Shown: positions 1 to 9,701, numbered from the stretch's first letter. The stretch is 64,000 nt of DNA from Oxalobacteraceae bacterium (GCA_021768485.1 JAIZVZ010000001.1:97505-161504); one strand, 5' to 3'. Numbers and translations are program-made. Notes: a model not told the origin generated them from the sequence alone.

Positions 1-392
1 CCCAGCTCGGCCTTCACCTGGGTCAGAAATGCCGTTTTTTTATGCACCGTGTCGATCAGTGCCACCTGCATGGCGGGATAGGCAATCGCCAGCACCAGGC
101 CCGGCAAACCGCCGCCGGCGCCGACATCGAGCACGCGCTGCGCACCGGCAAACGCCGGCACGGCAGCCAGGCAATCGAGCAAATGCTGGACCACCATGGC
201 GTGCGGATCGCGCACCGCCGTCAGATTATAGACGCCATTCCATTTCACCAGGAGTGCCAGATAGGCCAATAATTGCTGGTGCTGGGCTGCCGACAAGTCC
301 AGGCCCAGCGCCCGCGTGCCGTCGGCTAACACGCCTGAAAGCGTCGGCAGCGAAGCGGCCAGCGCGCCTTGAGCAGCCTTGGGATGACTCAT
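1..392 (-). CDS. rsmG: 16S rRNA (guanine527-N7)-methyltransferase RsmG (GidB), 3' end outside window
   Basis: This is the N-terminal 130 residues or so of RsmG, which uses S-adenosylmethionine to methylate G527 of 16S rRNA. The visible part has the conserved NLTAVRDP segment and the SAM-binding motif [15 protein letters not shown], followed by the acidic position in [13 protein letters not shown]. The ATG at 392 overlaps the mnmG stop codon as ATGA, so the two genes are translationally coupled. The family is about 205-215 residues long, so roughly the last third lies beyond the left edge. In many bacteria parA and parB follow; the parS sites upstream of mnmG fit that, but parAB cannot be seen here. 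Confidence 0.95.
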   Translation of the reverse strand, partial: MSHPKAAQGALAASLPTLSGVLADGTRALGLDLSAAQHQQLLAYLALLVKWNGVYNLTAVRDPHAMVVQHLLDCLAAVPAFAGAQRVLDVGAGGGLPGLVLAIAYPAMQVALIDTVHKKTAFLTQVKAEL

Positions 393-2335
393 TGCCCGCC
401 CTCCCCCGGTTTTTGCTTGGCACCCGGATTGGCAAAGCCGCTCACGCCGCGCTTTTTCAAGTGCACCAGCAGCAGCGAGATGGCGGCCGGCGTGATGCCG
501 GAAATGCGCGAAGCCTGGCCCAGCGTGGCCGGGCGCTGACGGTCGAGCTTTTGCCGCACTTCGACCGACAGCGCCTCGATGGTCAGATAGTCGAAACTGG
601 GCGGCAGCACCAGATTTTCAAAGTATTCGTGGCGCTCGACTTCCTTGGCCTGGCGCTCGATATAGCCGGCGTACTTGAGCTGGATTTCGACTTGCTCTTT
701 GACGGCAGCATCGGCCACCGGCGTGCCGCCGAGCGCTTCGCCGTGCAGCCCGCTCAAACTCATCAGGGTGTCGTATTCGATATCGGGGCGCGCCAGCAAA
801 TCGGCCAGCGCATATTCGCGTTCGATCGGTTTGCCGATCACGCGCTCGGCCTCGGCCGCGGCCAGCATGCGCGGATTGATCCACGTGGAACGTAGCCGTT
901 CGAGCTCGCGTGCAATCGCTTCTTGCTTGATCGAATACGCGGCCCACTGCGCTTCGCCGATACAACCGAGCTGGCGGCCGATTTCGGTCAGGCGCAAATC
1001 AGCATTGTCTTCGCGCAAGCTCAAGCGGTATTCGGCACGGCTGGTAAACATGCGATACGGCTCGAGCACCCCTTGCGTGACGAGGTCGTCGACCAGCACG
1101 CCCAGATAGGCTTGCGAACGCGATGGAATCCAGGCGTCCCTGCCCTGCGTCAACAGCGCCGCATTCAAGCCGGCCAGCATGCCTTGCGCGGCCGCTTCTT
1201 CGTAACCGGTGGTGCCGTTGATCTGACCGGCAAAAAACAGGCCGGCGATCTGCCGCGTCTCGAGCGAGGCCTTCAAGCCGCGCGGGTCGAAATAATCATA
1301 TTCGATCGCATAGCCGGGGCGCAAAATATGCGCATGCTCCATGCCGACCATCGATTGCACCAAGGCCAGCTGGACATCGAATGGCAAACTCGTCGAAATG
1401 CCATTCGGATAATATTCATTGGTCGTCAAGCCTTCCGGTTCGAGAAAGATTTGATGCGCGCTCTTGCCGGCGAAGCGATGAATCTTGTCTTCGATCGACG
1501 GACAATAGCGCGGACCGACGCCTTCGATCACGCCCGTATACATCGGACTGCGGTCGAGGCCGGCGCGAATCAGGTCGTGCGTATGCTCGTTGGTATGGGT
1601 TACCCAGCATGGCATTTGCTGCGGATGCATGGCACTCGTGCCCATGACCGAAAACACGGGAATCGGATCGGTGTCGCCGCCCTGCGCCGTCATCTTGGAA
1701 AAATCGATCGTGCGGCCATCGATGCGCGGCGGCGTCCCCGTCTTCAGGCGCCCTTGCGGCAAATGCATCTCTTTCAGGCGTGCCGACAGCGACACGGCCG
1801 GCGGATCGCCGGCACGGCCGGCCGGATAATTATTCAGGCCGACATGAATCTTGCCATCTAAAAATGTACCGGCCGTCAAGACCACGGCCCGCGCGCGAAA
1901 CTGCAAACCGATTTGCGTCACGGCGCCGACCACGCGTTCGCCTTCGAGCATCAAATCGTCGACAGCTTGTTGAAACAACCACAGATTCGGCTGGTTTTCG
2001 AGCCGCGAGCGGATCGCTTGCTTATACAAAATGCGATCGGCCTGGGCCCGCGTGGCACGCACGGCCGGCCCTTTCGACGAATTCAAGATCCGGAATTGAA
2101 TGCCTGCCTCATCCGTTGCAATCGCCATCGCGCCGCCCATGGCATCGACTTCGCGCACCAGATGCCCCTTGCCGATGCCGCCGATGGACGGGTTGCACGA
2201 CATCTGGCCCAGGGTTTCGATGTTATGTGAAAGCAATAAAGTCTTTTGACCCATGCGTGCCGACGCCAGTGCGGCTTCGGTACCGGCATGGCCACCGCCA
2301 ACAACGATGACGTCAAACTCGGAAGGGAATAACAT
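389..2335 (-). CDS. mnmG: tRNA uridine-5-carboxymethylaminomethyl modification enzyme MnmG (GidA)
   Basis: MnmG is the FAD- and NADH-using partner of MnmE; together they modify U34 in the wobble position of several tRNAs. The 648-residue product has the N-terminal FAD-binding motif [15 protein letters not shown], the family signature [20 protein letters not shown] at about residues 43-62, the second signature [11 protein letters not shown] near residue 275, and the helical C-terminal domain ending after [11 protein letters not shown]. Length is close to the E. coli protein (629). It is the first gene of mnmG-rsmG, which overlap by 4 bp. Its partner mnmE, which commonly follows yidC, is not present after the yidC at 60.3 kb nor anywhere else in the window. 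Confidence 0.98.
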   Translation of the reverse strand: MLFPSEFDVIVVGGGHAGTEAALASARMGQKTLLLSHNIETLGQMSCNPSIGGIGKGHLVREVDAMGGAMAIATDEAGIQFRILNSSKGPAVRATRAQADRILYKQAIRSRLENQPNLWLFQQAVDDLMLEGERVVGAVTQIGLQFRARAVVLTAGTFLDGKIHVGLNNYPAGRAGDPPAVSLSARLKEMHLPQGRLKTGTPPRIDGRTIDFSKMTAQGGDTDPIPVFSVMGTSAMHPQQMPCWVTHTNEHTHDLIRAGLDRSPMYTGVIEGVGPRYCPSIEDKIHRFAGKSAHQIFLEPEGLTTNEYYPNGISTSLPFDVQLALVQSMVGMEHAHILRPGYAIEYDYFDPRGLKASLETRQIAGLFFAGQINGTTGYEEAAAQGMLAGLNAALLTQGRDAWIPSRSQAYLGVLVDDLVTQGVLEPYRMFTSRAEYRLSLREDNADLRLTEIGRQLGCIGEAQWAAYSIKQEAIARELERLRSTWINPRMLAAAEAERVIGKPIEREYALADLLARPDIEYDTLMSLSGLHGEALGGTPVADAAVKEQVEIQLKYAGYIERQAKEVERHEYFENLVLPPSFDYLTIEALSVEVRQKLDRQRPATLGQASRISGITPAAISLLLVHLKKRGVSGFANPGAKQKPGEGGQ

Positions 2336-2435
2336 AGTGTGCTTACAGGACAGAGAACAGAGGGCAGATTATAAAGTCTTTTTGCGGCGCCGGATTGTTT
2401 ATCACTGTATTTTGACGTGCCGCAAGCGACAAATT

Positions 2436-2451
2436 TGTTCCACGTGAAACA
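2436..2451. promoter_or_regulatory. parS: parS site 1 (ParB-binding 16-mer)
   Basis: The sequence TGTTCCACGTGAAACA matches the general bacterial parS consensus TGTTNCACGTGAAACA; one position breaks the perfect palindrome. It lies 100 bp upstream of mnmG, between mnmG and the TSUP gene. ParB nucleates here in chromosome segregation and origin organisation. Confidence 0.93.
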
Positions 2452-2474
2452 AACAAGGCTATCGCCGCAGTCAT

Positions 2475-2490
2475 TGTTTCACGTGAAACA
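2475..2490. promoter_or_regulatory. parS: parS site 2 (perfect 16-bp palindrome)
   Basis: TGTTTCACGTGAAACA is a perfect palindrome identical to the canonical chromosomal parS core. Its start is 39 bp from the start of site 1, so the two sites are close to four helical turns apart and lie on nearly the same face of the DNA. Confidence 0.96.
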
Positions 2491-2517
2491 GCGCCTTGCG
2501 CCATCGCTAGTCCATGC

Positions 2518-3294
2518 CTACATGGTCAGCGCGCTATACCCGGTCTTGATGATCAAGACCGATACCACACATAAAAACAATTTACGGACGACAGCACTGC
2601 CATGCCGAATCGCCAGCCGGGTCCCGATCAAGGCGCCCGCAATCTGGCACCCAGCCATCATCAAGCCGACCGTCCACAACAAATGATCGCTATATGCAAA
2701 CCAGATCAGGGCGGCGATATTGGTCGCCAGATTGACCACTTTGGCGCCGGCCGACGCCCCGAGAAAATCGAAGCCGAAGACCCGTATAAACAAAAACAAT
2801 AAAAAACTGCCGGTGCCGGGGCCGAACAAGCCATCATAAAGACCGATCCCGGCCCCGAGCAGCACAGCCAAGAACTGCTCTTTGCGGCCGCCGTGACGCG
2901 GCGCGTGCACGGCGCCGAAGTCTTTTTTGGCAAACGTATAGACGGCCACCGCCAACAAGACAAAAGGCAAGGCTTTTCGAATCACATCGCCCGGCACCTT
3001 GGTCACGGCATAGGCCCCGACAAGCGATAGACAAAAGGCGGCGATGGCCGCCGGCAGCACGGCGCTCCAGGCCAACGGCACGCGGCGCCCATAATGCATG
3101 GCGGCAGCACTGGTGCCAAAGCAACTGGCCAGCTTGTTGGTTCCCAAAATTGTTGCCGGCAACACCGACGGCAGGGCCGCAAACATCATCGGCAATTGAA
3201 TCAAGCCTCCGCCGCCGACCATGGCATCGACCAATCCGGCAAAAAATGCCGCCCCCAACAACATCATCATATCAATCGTCATAGACGGCGCCAC
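2518..3294 (-). CDS. TSUP (TauE/SafE, YfcA-like) family membrane transporter
   Basis: A 258-residue, very hydrophobic protein with about eight predicted membrane segments in two similar halves. The first half has the family motif AGLVDAMVGGGGLIQLP and the following GTNKLASCFGT; the second half has the matching GLYDGLFGPGTGSF and GASAGAKVVNLATN. These paired Gly-rich signatures are typical of TSUP transporters, several of which export sulfite, sulfoacetate or other organosulfur anions. The substrate here cannot be read from the sequence. The gene is monocistronic, ends just before the parS sites, and faces the same way as mnmG, which lies downstream. Confidence 0.88.
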   Translation of the reverse strand: MAPSMTIDMMMLLGAAFFAGLVDAMVGGGGLIQLPMMFAALPSVLPATILGTNKLASCFGTSAAAMHYGRRVPLAWSAVLPAAIAAFCLSLVGAYAVTKVPGDVIRKALPFVLLAVAVYTFAKKDFGAVHAPRHGGRKEQFLAVLLGAGIGLYDGLFGPGTGSFLLFLFIRVFGFDFLGASAGAKVVNLATNIAALIWFAYSDHLLWTVGLMMAGCQIAGALIGTRLAIRHGSAVVRKLFLCVVSVLIIKTGYSALTM

Positions 3295-3495
3295 CGCAAG
3301 ACCATACTGGAAAACAGCAGCATACTAATAAAAGTCGGCCGCATGTCATATCCAGGCAGAATTAATTGAAAAATAAACAGAATAGCGACGCGGCAACGCC
3401 GGTGCCGGCCGCGCTGTCCGTGCCACGCTTTTATACCGGCAAGCTGTCAGCGAGCGAACTGATGCAATTCCGATCCACCATGACGAGAGGCCCGC

Positions 3496-4659
3496 ATGTC
3501 CGCCTGCACACCATTTAGCTTTAGCACCGTGGCCCACATCATTTGCGCCGCCGGCGCCAGCCGCGAGCTCGGCCGCCTTTTACGCCAGCGCTACCGCGCC
3601 ATCACGCGCGTCTTGCTGGTCAGCGATGCCGCATTTTTAAGCACCGGCCTGGCCGATGCGGCCCTGGCCGATTTACGGGCGCACGAGTTTATTGTCGATA
3701 TCTTTGACGGGGTCGTTGCCGATCCGCCCGATACGGTCGTCTTGCAAGCGCATGCCTTGGCCCGGCAGCAAAAAAGCGAACTAATCATCGGCTTTGGGGG
3801 CGGCAGTTCGATGGATGTCGCCAAACTGGTGGCCGCGCTGGCCAGCGGCCAGGCGCTGGCCGCCATGTACGGGATCGACCAGTTGAGCGGCGCGCGCTTG
3901 CCGCTGGTGCAGATTCCGACCACGGCCGGCACCGGTTCGGAAGCGACCGCCATCGCCATTGTCACCACGGGCAGCGACCGCAAGATGGCCGTGGTGGCAC
4001 CGCAACTGTATGCCGACCTCGCCATTCTCGATGCCGGATTGACGCTCGATTTGCCGCCTTTGATCACGGCGGCGACCGCGATCGACGCCATGGTGCATGC
4101 GATCGAAGCCTATACCACGCGCCTGCGCAAAAACCCGCTGTCGGACATGCTGGCCTGCCGCGCGCTAAGTTTGCTGAGCGCGCATTTTCGTACGGCGTGC
4201 AGCCCGCAGCGCACGCTCGATACACGGCAAAACATGGCGCTCGGCGCCCTGCTCGCCGGTCAGGCCTTTGCCAATGCGCCATGCGCCGCCGTGCATGCGC
4301 TGGCCTATCCGATCGGCGCCCTGTTCCATGTCGCCCATGGCATTTCGAATGCCGTGGTCTTGCCGCACGTACTGCGCTTTAACAGCAGCCACGCCGCGCC
4401 GCTGTATGCCGAACTGGCCGCCATCGTCGCCCCTGGCGCCGGCGGCAGCGCGCTCGCGCGCAGCGAAGCGTTAATTGGTGCGATGCAACAAATGATTGCC
4501 GATGCCGGCTTGCCGACGCGCTTGCGCGAGCTAAACATCGCTCGCGACGATATCGAGCGCCTGGCCACCGACGCCATGCAGCAAACACGCTTACTGGGAA
4601 ACAACCCGCGCCCTCTTGCGCACGGCGATGCCGTGGCAATTTACAGCGCAGCATGGTGA
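3496..4659 (+). CDS. Iron-containing (group III) alcohol dehydrogenase
   Basis: A 387-residue member of the Fe-dependent alcohol dehydrogenase family, which interconverts alcohols and aldehydes with NAD(P). The N-terminal Rossmann-like half carries GFGGGSSMDVAKLVA (about residues 96-110) and IPTTAGTGSEAT. The all-helical half supplies the metal ligands: an Asp and His in AIDAMVHAIEAY, a His in AVHALAYPIG, and a His in VAHGISNAVVLP. All are present, so the enzyme should be active. GAGAGG precedes the ATG by about 5 bp. Substrate is unknown. The gene stands alone, convergent with the liv operon; a degenerate 12-bp repeat array follows it. Confidence 0.92.
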   Translation: MSACTPFSFSTVAHIICAAGASRELGRLLRQRYRAITRVLLVSDAAFLSTGLADAALADLRAHEFIVDIFDGVVADPPDTVVLQAHALARQQKSELIIGFGGGSSMDVAKLVAALASGQALAAMYGIDQLSGARLPLVQIPTTAGTGSEATAIAIVTTGSDRKMAVVAPQLYADLAILDAGLTLDLPPLITAATAIDAMVHAIEAYTTRLRKNPLSDMLACRALSLLSAHFRTACSPQRTLDTRQNMALGALLAGQAFANAPCAAVHALAYPIGALFHVAHGISNAVVLPHVLRFNSSHAAPLYAELAAIVAPGAGGSALARSEALIGAMQQMIADAGLPTRLRELNIARDDIERLATDAMQQTRLLGNNPRPLAHGDAVAIYSAAW

Positions 4660-4679
4660 CTCGATGCGGTATGCCCGCC

Positions 4680-4727
4680 ATGGAGCAGGTCATGGCGCAA
4701 GTCATAGTGCAGGTAATGACGCAAATC
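4680..4727. repeat. Degenerate 12-bp tandem repeat, 4 copies
   Basis: Four adjacent 12-mers follow one another: ATGGAGCAGGTC, ATGGCGCAAGTC, ATAGTGCAGGTA and ATGACGCAAATC, with a partial fifth copy ATGGCG. They lie in the 99-bp gap between the convergent alcohol dehydrogenase and livM genes. No function is apparent. Confidence 0.75.
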
Positions 4728-4758
4728 ATGGCGTCCCCCGCAGGGCAAACCGCCGCCG

Positions 4759-5811
4759 CTATAGCACCGCCTTGACGGTCTTGCCGCTATTGGGCGCAAC
4801 TGGCGCAGCTGGCGTCTTGGCCGGCCGGCGCACGGGCAGGCGCGCCAGGCATTCGCCAACAATGCCGCGCCGAAACAAGAGCACGCAAACGATGAAAATC
4901 AAGCCCGTCACGATGCCGACCGCTTCGCCAATCGTGCGAAACCATTCGATATGCGTGACCGTGGCCAGCCAGGCGCCGATATCGCCCAACTTGTCTTCGA
5001 GCGCAACGATAATGACGGCACCGACGATGGGGCCGAACAGCGTGCCAAGGCCGCCAACAAGCGTCATCAAGACCACCAGGCCCGACATCGACCAGTGGAC
5101 ATCGGTCAGCGTCTCCGCGCCAAAGACGAGCGTCTTGGCGGCGCCGGCAAGACCGGCAATGGCTGCCGAAAGCACGAAGGCCAGCAATTTGTAGCGGTCG
5201 ATATCGTAGCCGAGCGAGACGGCCCGCGGCGGATTTTCCTTGATCGCTTTTAATACCTGACCGAACGGCGAATGCACGGTACGCCAGATCAGGAAAAAGC
5301 CGGCGATGGCGAGCGCCAGCACCACGTAATACAGGATTTTGTCGTCGCCAAGATTGAGCAGGCCGAGCAAGCGCCCGCGCGGCACGCCTTGCAAACCATC
5401 TTCGCCACCGGCAAACGGCGCCTGCAAAAACAGGAAATAAATCATTTGCGCCAGCGCCAGCGTGATCATCGTGAAATAAATGCCGTGGCGCCGGATCGCC
5501 AGCGCCCCCATCACCAGGCCGATCAAGGCAGCGCTGGCCGTGCCGACCAGCAAGCCCAACTCCATCGGCCACCCGAGGCTGCGCCAGACATAGCCGGCCA
5601 CATAGCCGGCACCGCCGAAAAAGGCCGCATGACCGAAGGACAGCAAGCCCGTATACCCGATCAATAAATTAAAGGCACAGGCAAACAAGGCAAAACACAA
5701 GACCTTCATCAAAAACACGGGATAGACGACAAAAGGCGCGGCCAGCATCAGCAAAAAAAACACGGTATAGCCGAAGCGCTTGTCGATATTGGGTCGTTTC
5801 GTATTGATCAT
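4759..5811 (-). CDS. livM: Branched-chain amino acid-type ABC transporter permease LivM
   Basis: A 350-residue inner-membrane permease of the hydrophobic amino acid uptake (HAAT) family. It has about ten hydrophobic segments; the typical LivM core includes NLLIGYTGLLSFGHAAFFG (about residues 45-63), the ABC-contacting stretch with ENPPRAVSLGYDIDRYKLLA, and a conserved C-terminal GGLGTLFGPIVGA. GGAG lies 6 bp before the ATG. It is the last gene of the livGF-SBP-livHM operon, 12 bp after livH. The C-terminus is a Pro/Ala/Lys-rich cytoplasmic tail. Confidence 0.93.
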   Translation of the reverse strand: MINTKRPNIDKRFGYTVFFLLMLAAPFVVYPVFLMKVLCFALFACAFNLLIGYTGLLSFGHAAFFGGAGYVAGYVWRSLGWPMELGLLVGTASAALIGLVMGALAIRRHGIYFTMITLALAQMIYFLFLQAPFAGGEDGLQGVPRGRLLGLLNLGDDKILYYVVLALAIAGFFLIWRTVHSPFGQVLKAIKENPPRAVSLGYDIDRYKLLAFVLSAAIAGLAGAAKTLVFGAETLTDVHWSMSGLVVLMTLVGGLGTLFGPIVGAVIIVALEDKLGDIGAWLATVTHIEWFRTIGEAVGIVTGLIFIVCVLLFRRGIVGECLARLPVRRPAKTPAAPVAPNSGKTVKAVL

Positions 5812-5823
5812 CGCAGGCTCCGC

Positions 5824-6708
5824 TCAATTTTCCTTGCCAAACAAACCGGCCGGCCGCAGCAACAGCACAATGACCATGACCACAAACACCACGGTCGCCG
5901 AAGCCTCTGGATAAAACACACGCGTCATGCCCTCGATCACGCCGAGCCCGACGCCGGTCAGAATGGCGCCGAGAATCGAGCCCATGCCACCGATGACGAC
6001 AACGGCGAACACGACGATAATGAGGTTCGAGCCCATCAGCGGCGAGACCTGGATGATGGGCGCCGCCAGCACCCCTGCAAAGCCCGCCAAAGCCGCGCCA
6101 AAGCCAAAGGTTGCCGTCACCATCAGCGGCACATTGATGCCGAAGGCTTCGACCAGTTTCGGGTTTTCGGTGCCGGCGCGCAGATAGGAGCCGATCTTGG
6201 TCTTTTCAATGATGAACCAGGTCGAAAAACATACGGCCATCGACACCACCACGACCCAGGCCCGGTAATTGGGCAAGGTCATGAAACCGATATCGGTCGA
6301 GCCGGCCAGCAAATCGGGAGTCGAATACGGCTGGCCCGAGACGCCGAAAATCGACCGAAATACACCTTCCAGCATCAGCGTGATGCCAAACGTGAGCAGC
6401 AAGCCATACAGATGATCGAGCTTGTAGAGCCAGCGCAACATCGTCCTTTCAATCACGATCCCGAACACGCCGACGGCCAGCGGCGCCAGAACCAGCATTT
6501 GCCAATAATTGAGATTGAAATAAGACAGCCCCATCCATGCCAAAAATGCCCCCATCATGTATAGCGCGCCATGCGAAAAATTGATTACATTGAGTAAGCC
6601 GAAAATGATCGCCAGTCCCAGCGACAGCATTGCGTAAAACGAGCCATTGACCAGGCCCAGCAATAGCTGGCTCATCATGGCTTGCAGGGGAACGCCAAAA
6701 ATGTCCAT
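5824..6708 (-). CDS. livH: Branched-chain amino acid-type ABC transporter permease LivH
   Basis: A 294-residue permease that pairs with LivM. It opens with the family hallmark LLLGLVNGSFYAMLSLGLAI followed by FGLLNVINFSHGALYMMGAF, and has the later GGMGSILGAILTGVGLGVIE. About eight membrane segments are visible. GAGGA lies 9 bp before the ATG at 6708. It sits 95 bp downstream of the substrate-binding protein and 12 bp upstream of livM, clearly in one operon. Confidence 0.94.
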   Translation of the reverse strand: MDIFGVPLQAMMSQLLLGLVNGSFYAMLSLGLAIIFGLLNVINFSHGALYMMGAFLAWMGLSYFNLNYWQMLVLAPLAVGVFGIVIERTMLRWLYKLDHLYGLLLTFGITLMLEGVFRSIFGVSGQPYSTPDLLAGSTDIGFMTLPNYRAWVVVVSMAVCFSTWFIIEKTKIGSYLRAGTENPKLVEAFGINVPLMVTATFGFGAALAGFAGVLAAPIIQVSPLMGSNLIIVVFAVVVIGGMGSILGAILTGVGLGVIEGMTRVFYPEASATVVFVVMVIVLLLRPAGLFGKEN

Positions 6709-6803
6709 GAAAGCCAGTCCTCAAAAATCGCGGCAAAAATTTCGCCGGAAAAAATCAGAAAAAATGCCTGTCGAGCGCCGGGCCGGCGTCCATCACCGCC
6801 TGC

Positions 6804-8009
6804 TCACTTCCAAAAACTGCATTTCGATTCAGCCTTGGTCATATAGGCCTGGGCGCCGGGGATGGTGGCAACGATTTTGTAGTAATCCCACGGATATTTC
6901 GATTCCGCCGGCTTTTTCACTTCCATCAAATACATATCGTGGACCATGCGGCCATCGGGACGGATGACGCCATTTTTCGTGAAAAAATCGTTGATCGGCG
7001 TTTTTTTCAAATACACCATGACTTTATCGGCATCATCAGTGCCGAGCGCCTTTACCGCCAACAGGTATTGCATGGCCGCCGAATAGTCGGCCGCCTGCAG
7101 CATCGATGGCTCTTTCTTCATTTTTGCAAAATAGCGTTTTGCCCAGGCCCGGCTGTCCGCACTCATGTCCCAGTACCAGCCATCGGTCAGATACATGCCT
7201 TGCGTTAAATTCAAGCCGAGCGAATGGACGTCATTGATAAACATGAGCAAACCCGCCATCCGCATGCTTTTGGTCACGCCGAATTCATTGGCGGCCTTGA
7301 TCGCATTAATCGTGTCGCCACCGGCATTGGCCAGCCCCAAAATCTGCGCTTTCGACGCTTGCGCCTGCAACAGGAACGAGGAAAAATCGGAGGCATTCAG
7401 AGGATGTTTGACGCTGCCCAGCACTTTTCCGCCATTGGCTTTGATAACGTCGGCAGTATCTTTTTCAAGCGAGGCCCCAAACGCATAATCGGCCGTCAAG
7501 AAATACCAGCTCTTGCCGCCCTGCTTCAAGATCGCGCCGCCGGTGCCGCGCCCAAGCGCCACCGTGTCGTAAGCATAGTGCACGGTATAAGGCGAACATT
7601 TTTCATTGGTCAGTTGCGAGGAACCGGCGCCAATCGAGATAAACACTTTTTTCTTTTCAGCAGCAACGCCAGCCATGGCCAGATTGGCGCCTGAATTGGT
7701 GCCGCCGATTAACAAATCAAGGCCTTGCTGATCAAACCATTCGCGCGCCTTGCTGGCGGCAATATCGGCCTTGTTTTGATGGTCGGCAAAAATGAATTCG
7801 ACTTTTTTGCCGTTGACCGCCCCGCCGATATCGGCAATGGCCATCTTGATCGCTTCCACCCCGCCCTGGCCATCGACATCGGCATACACGGCCGACATAT
7901 CGGTGAGAAAACCGATCTTGACGACATTGCCGGAAATTTGGGCCGACGCCGGACCGGCCAAAAGACTGCCGACAGTACAGGCGGCAAATGCAAGCGCTTT
8001 ACATTTCAT
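6804..8009 (-). CDS. Periplasmic substrate-binding protein of the Liv-type ABC transporter
   Basis: An exported type I periplasmic-binding protein (Leu/Ile/Val-binding family, Peripla_BP_6). A signal peptide covers about the first 22 residues and ends near GPASAQISG. The mature part begins VVKIGFLTDMSAVYADVDG, the usual first strand and ligand loop of the fold. I place the start at the ATG at 8009 because AAGGA stands 7 bp before it; an ATG at 8015 is possible but too close. The subfamily (ending KCSFWK) is one often annotated for branched-chain amino acids, but many members bind aromatic or aliphatic acids, urea or amides, so the ligand is open. The GMC oxidoreductase upstream hints at a carbon-source role. 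Confidence 0.92.
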   Translation of the reverse strand: MKCKALAFAACTVGSLLAGPASAQISGNVVKIGFLTDMSAVYADVDGQGGVEAIKMAIADIGGAVNGKKVEFIFADHQNKADIAASKAREWFDQQGLDLLIGGTNSGANLAMAGVAAEKKKVFISIGAGSSQLTNEKCSPYTVHYAYDTVALGRGTGGAILKQGGKSWYFLTADYAFGASLEKDTADVIKANGGKVLGSVKHPLNASDFSSFLLQAQASKAQILGLANAGGDTINAIKAANEFGVTKSMRMAGLLMFINDVHSLGLNLTQGMYLTDGWYWDMSADSRAWAKRYFAKMKKEPSMLQAADYSAAMQYLLAVKALGTDDADKVMVYLKKTPINDFFTKNGVIRPDGRMVHDMYLMEVKKPAESKYPWDYYKIVATIPGAQAYMTKAESKCSFWK

Positions 8010-8077
8010 CGTCATTTCCTTTGTATTGGTGGGAATGCATTGGAAAAATTCAGCCCGGCGACCGGCCGCTACCGCCT

Positions 8078-8785
8078 CTATACGCCCAACAGCTCGGTCA
8101 ATACCGGCATGTTGGCCTCGCGTTCAGATGCCGCAAAACTCAGTACGATTTGCCCATGTTCCATCACATAAAAGCGGTCCGCCAGCGGCGCCGCGAAACG
8201 GAAATTCTGTTCCACCATTACGATGGTGTAACCCTTGGCCTTGAGCATGGTAATCATGCGTGCCAATGTTTGAACGATAACAGGCGCCAAGCCTTCGGAT
8301 ATTTCATCGAGCAATAACAAACGGGCCCCCGTGCGCAAAATACGGGCCACCGCCAGCATTTGCTGTTCGCCGCCCGACAGTCGCGTTCCCTGGCTATATT
8401 TACGTTCTTCAAGATTAGGAAACATGTCGTAAATTTCAGCAATCGACATGCCCTCGCCATGACGAGAGAGCAAGGGCGGTAAAGTCAGATTTTCTTGCGT
8501 CGATAGCGAGGCAAAGATACCGCGTTCTTCAGGGCAATATCCAAGACCGAGATGGGCGACTCTATGCGTCGGCAAATGAATCGCTTCGACACCATGAATC
8601 TTGATCGAGCCCTTGCGCATTCCCGTCAAACCCATGATGGCGCGCAAAGTCGTGGTCCGCCCTGCTCCATTGCGTCCAAGCAGCGTCACGACTTCGCCGC
8701 TTTGTACCGATAAATTTACGTCATGCAAAATATGCGATTCGCCATACCAAGCTTGAAGTCCGGAAATATCTAGCGCACTGGCCAT
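8078..8785 (-). CDS. livF: Liv-type ABC transporter ATP-binding protein LivF (Walker A Lys replaced by Arg)
   Basis: A 235-residue ATPase of the LivF group. It has the signature LSGGEQQMLAVARIL, the Walker B LLLLDEISEGLAP and the H-loop region MVEQNFRFAA. Its Walker A reads GRNGAGRTT: the Lys that normally contacts the ATP phosphates is Arg (codon CGG at about 8663-8671 on the minus strand). Partner LivG has a normal Walker A. The livG stop and livF start share one base (TGATG), and AAGGAG lies 7 bp before the ATG. The Arg may reduce hydrolysis or may be a lineage-specific variant. Confidence 0.93.
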   Translation of the reverse strand: MASALDISGLQAWYGESHILHDVNLSVQSGEVVTLLGRNGAGRTTTLRAIMGLTGMRKGSIKIHGVEAIHLPTHRVAHLGLGYCPEERGIFASLSTQENLTLPPLLSRHGEGMSIAEIYDMFPNLEERKYSQGTRLSGGEQQMLAVARILRTGARLLLLDEISEGLAPVIVQTLARMITMLKAKGYTIVMVEQNFRFAAPLADRFYVMEHGQIVLSFAASEREANMPVLTELLGV

Positions 8786-9555
8786 CAATGTACTCCTTCG
8801 AGTTCCTGATTGACCGTGCCCATATAGGCTTGCATGACTTGTTCATTGCGCGAGACTTCGGCATAACTGCCCTCGGCCAGCATGCTGCCGCGCTGTAAGA
8901 CTGAAATACGGTCGCAAATACCGGAGACGACATGCATATTATGTTCAACCATCAAAATGGTACGACCGCGCGAGACTTTCTTGATCAATTGCGTTACCCG
9001 ATGCACATCTTCATGCCCCATGCCTTGCGTCGGTTCATCGAGCAACATCATTTCCGGTTCCATCGCCAGCGTGGTCGCAATCTCGAGCGCGCGTTTGCGT
9101 CCATAAGGCAAGTCAACCGTCATGCTGTCGGCAAATTCAGCGAGATCGACTTCTTCGAGCAAGGCCATGGCGCGCGCATCCAGGCATGCCAGGCTGGCAT
9201 CGCTCTTCCAGAAAAAAAAAGACGTGCCGAGTGTGCGCTGCAAACCGATACGGACGTTTTCCAATACCGTCATATGCGGAAATACGGCGGAAATCTGGAA
9301 TGAGCGAATAATGCCCTGGCGTGCAATCTGCGCCGGCCGCGCGGCCGTGATATCGCGATGATTAAACAAAATCTGACCGGCAGTGGGAATGAGAAACTTG
9401 GTCAGCAAATTAAAGCACGTCGTCTTGCCGGCGCCGTTAGGACCGATCAAGGCGTGGATGTGGCCACGTTCGACTTTCAGATTGACGTCGCTGACGGCCG
9501 TAAAACCGGCGAACTGCTTGGTCAGGCCGCGCGTTTCCAAGATGATGTCTTGCAT
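8785..9555 (-). CDS. livG: Liv-type ABC transporter ATP-binding protein LivG
   Basis: A 256-residue ATPase and the first gene of the liv operon. It has Walker A GPNGAGKTTCFNLLTKF at about residues 36-52, the LivG-type insertion between Walker A and the signature, Walker B MMLLDEPTQGMGHED and H-loop MVEHNMHVV. I start it at the second ATG (9555) because AGGAG is 5 bp upstream; the adjacent ATG at 9558 is too close to that site. The signature region, read around PYGRKRALEIATTLA, is the degenerate form usual in LivG. The signal for transcription presumably lies in the 143-bp gap to the GMC gene, unless the two are cotranscribed. Confidence 0.93.
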   Translation of the reverse strand: MQDIILETRGLTKQFAGFTAVSDVNLKVERGHIHALIGPNGAGKTTCFNLLTKFLIPTAGQILFNHRDITAARPAQIARQGIIRSFQISAVFPHMTVLENVRIGLQRTLGTSFFFWKSDASLACLDARAMALLEEVDLAEFADSMTVDLPYGRKRALEIATTLAMEPEMMLLDEPTQGMGHEDVHRVTQLIKKVSRGRTILMVEHNMHVVSGICDRISVLQRGSMLAEGSYAEVSRNEQVMQAYMGTVNQELEGVH

Positions 9556-9701
9556 CATGTCTCCTGTAACGTAGCTGCTTATATTTTGCTATTTATTTTT
9601 ATAGCTTGTATCGCTATTGGCGATGGCAATGCCATCTTACGCGCGAAGAAATCGCCATACAACACAGTATGAATATACGAAGCGCAATGGCTTACTAAAA
9701 A

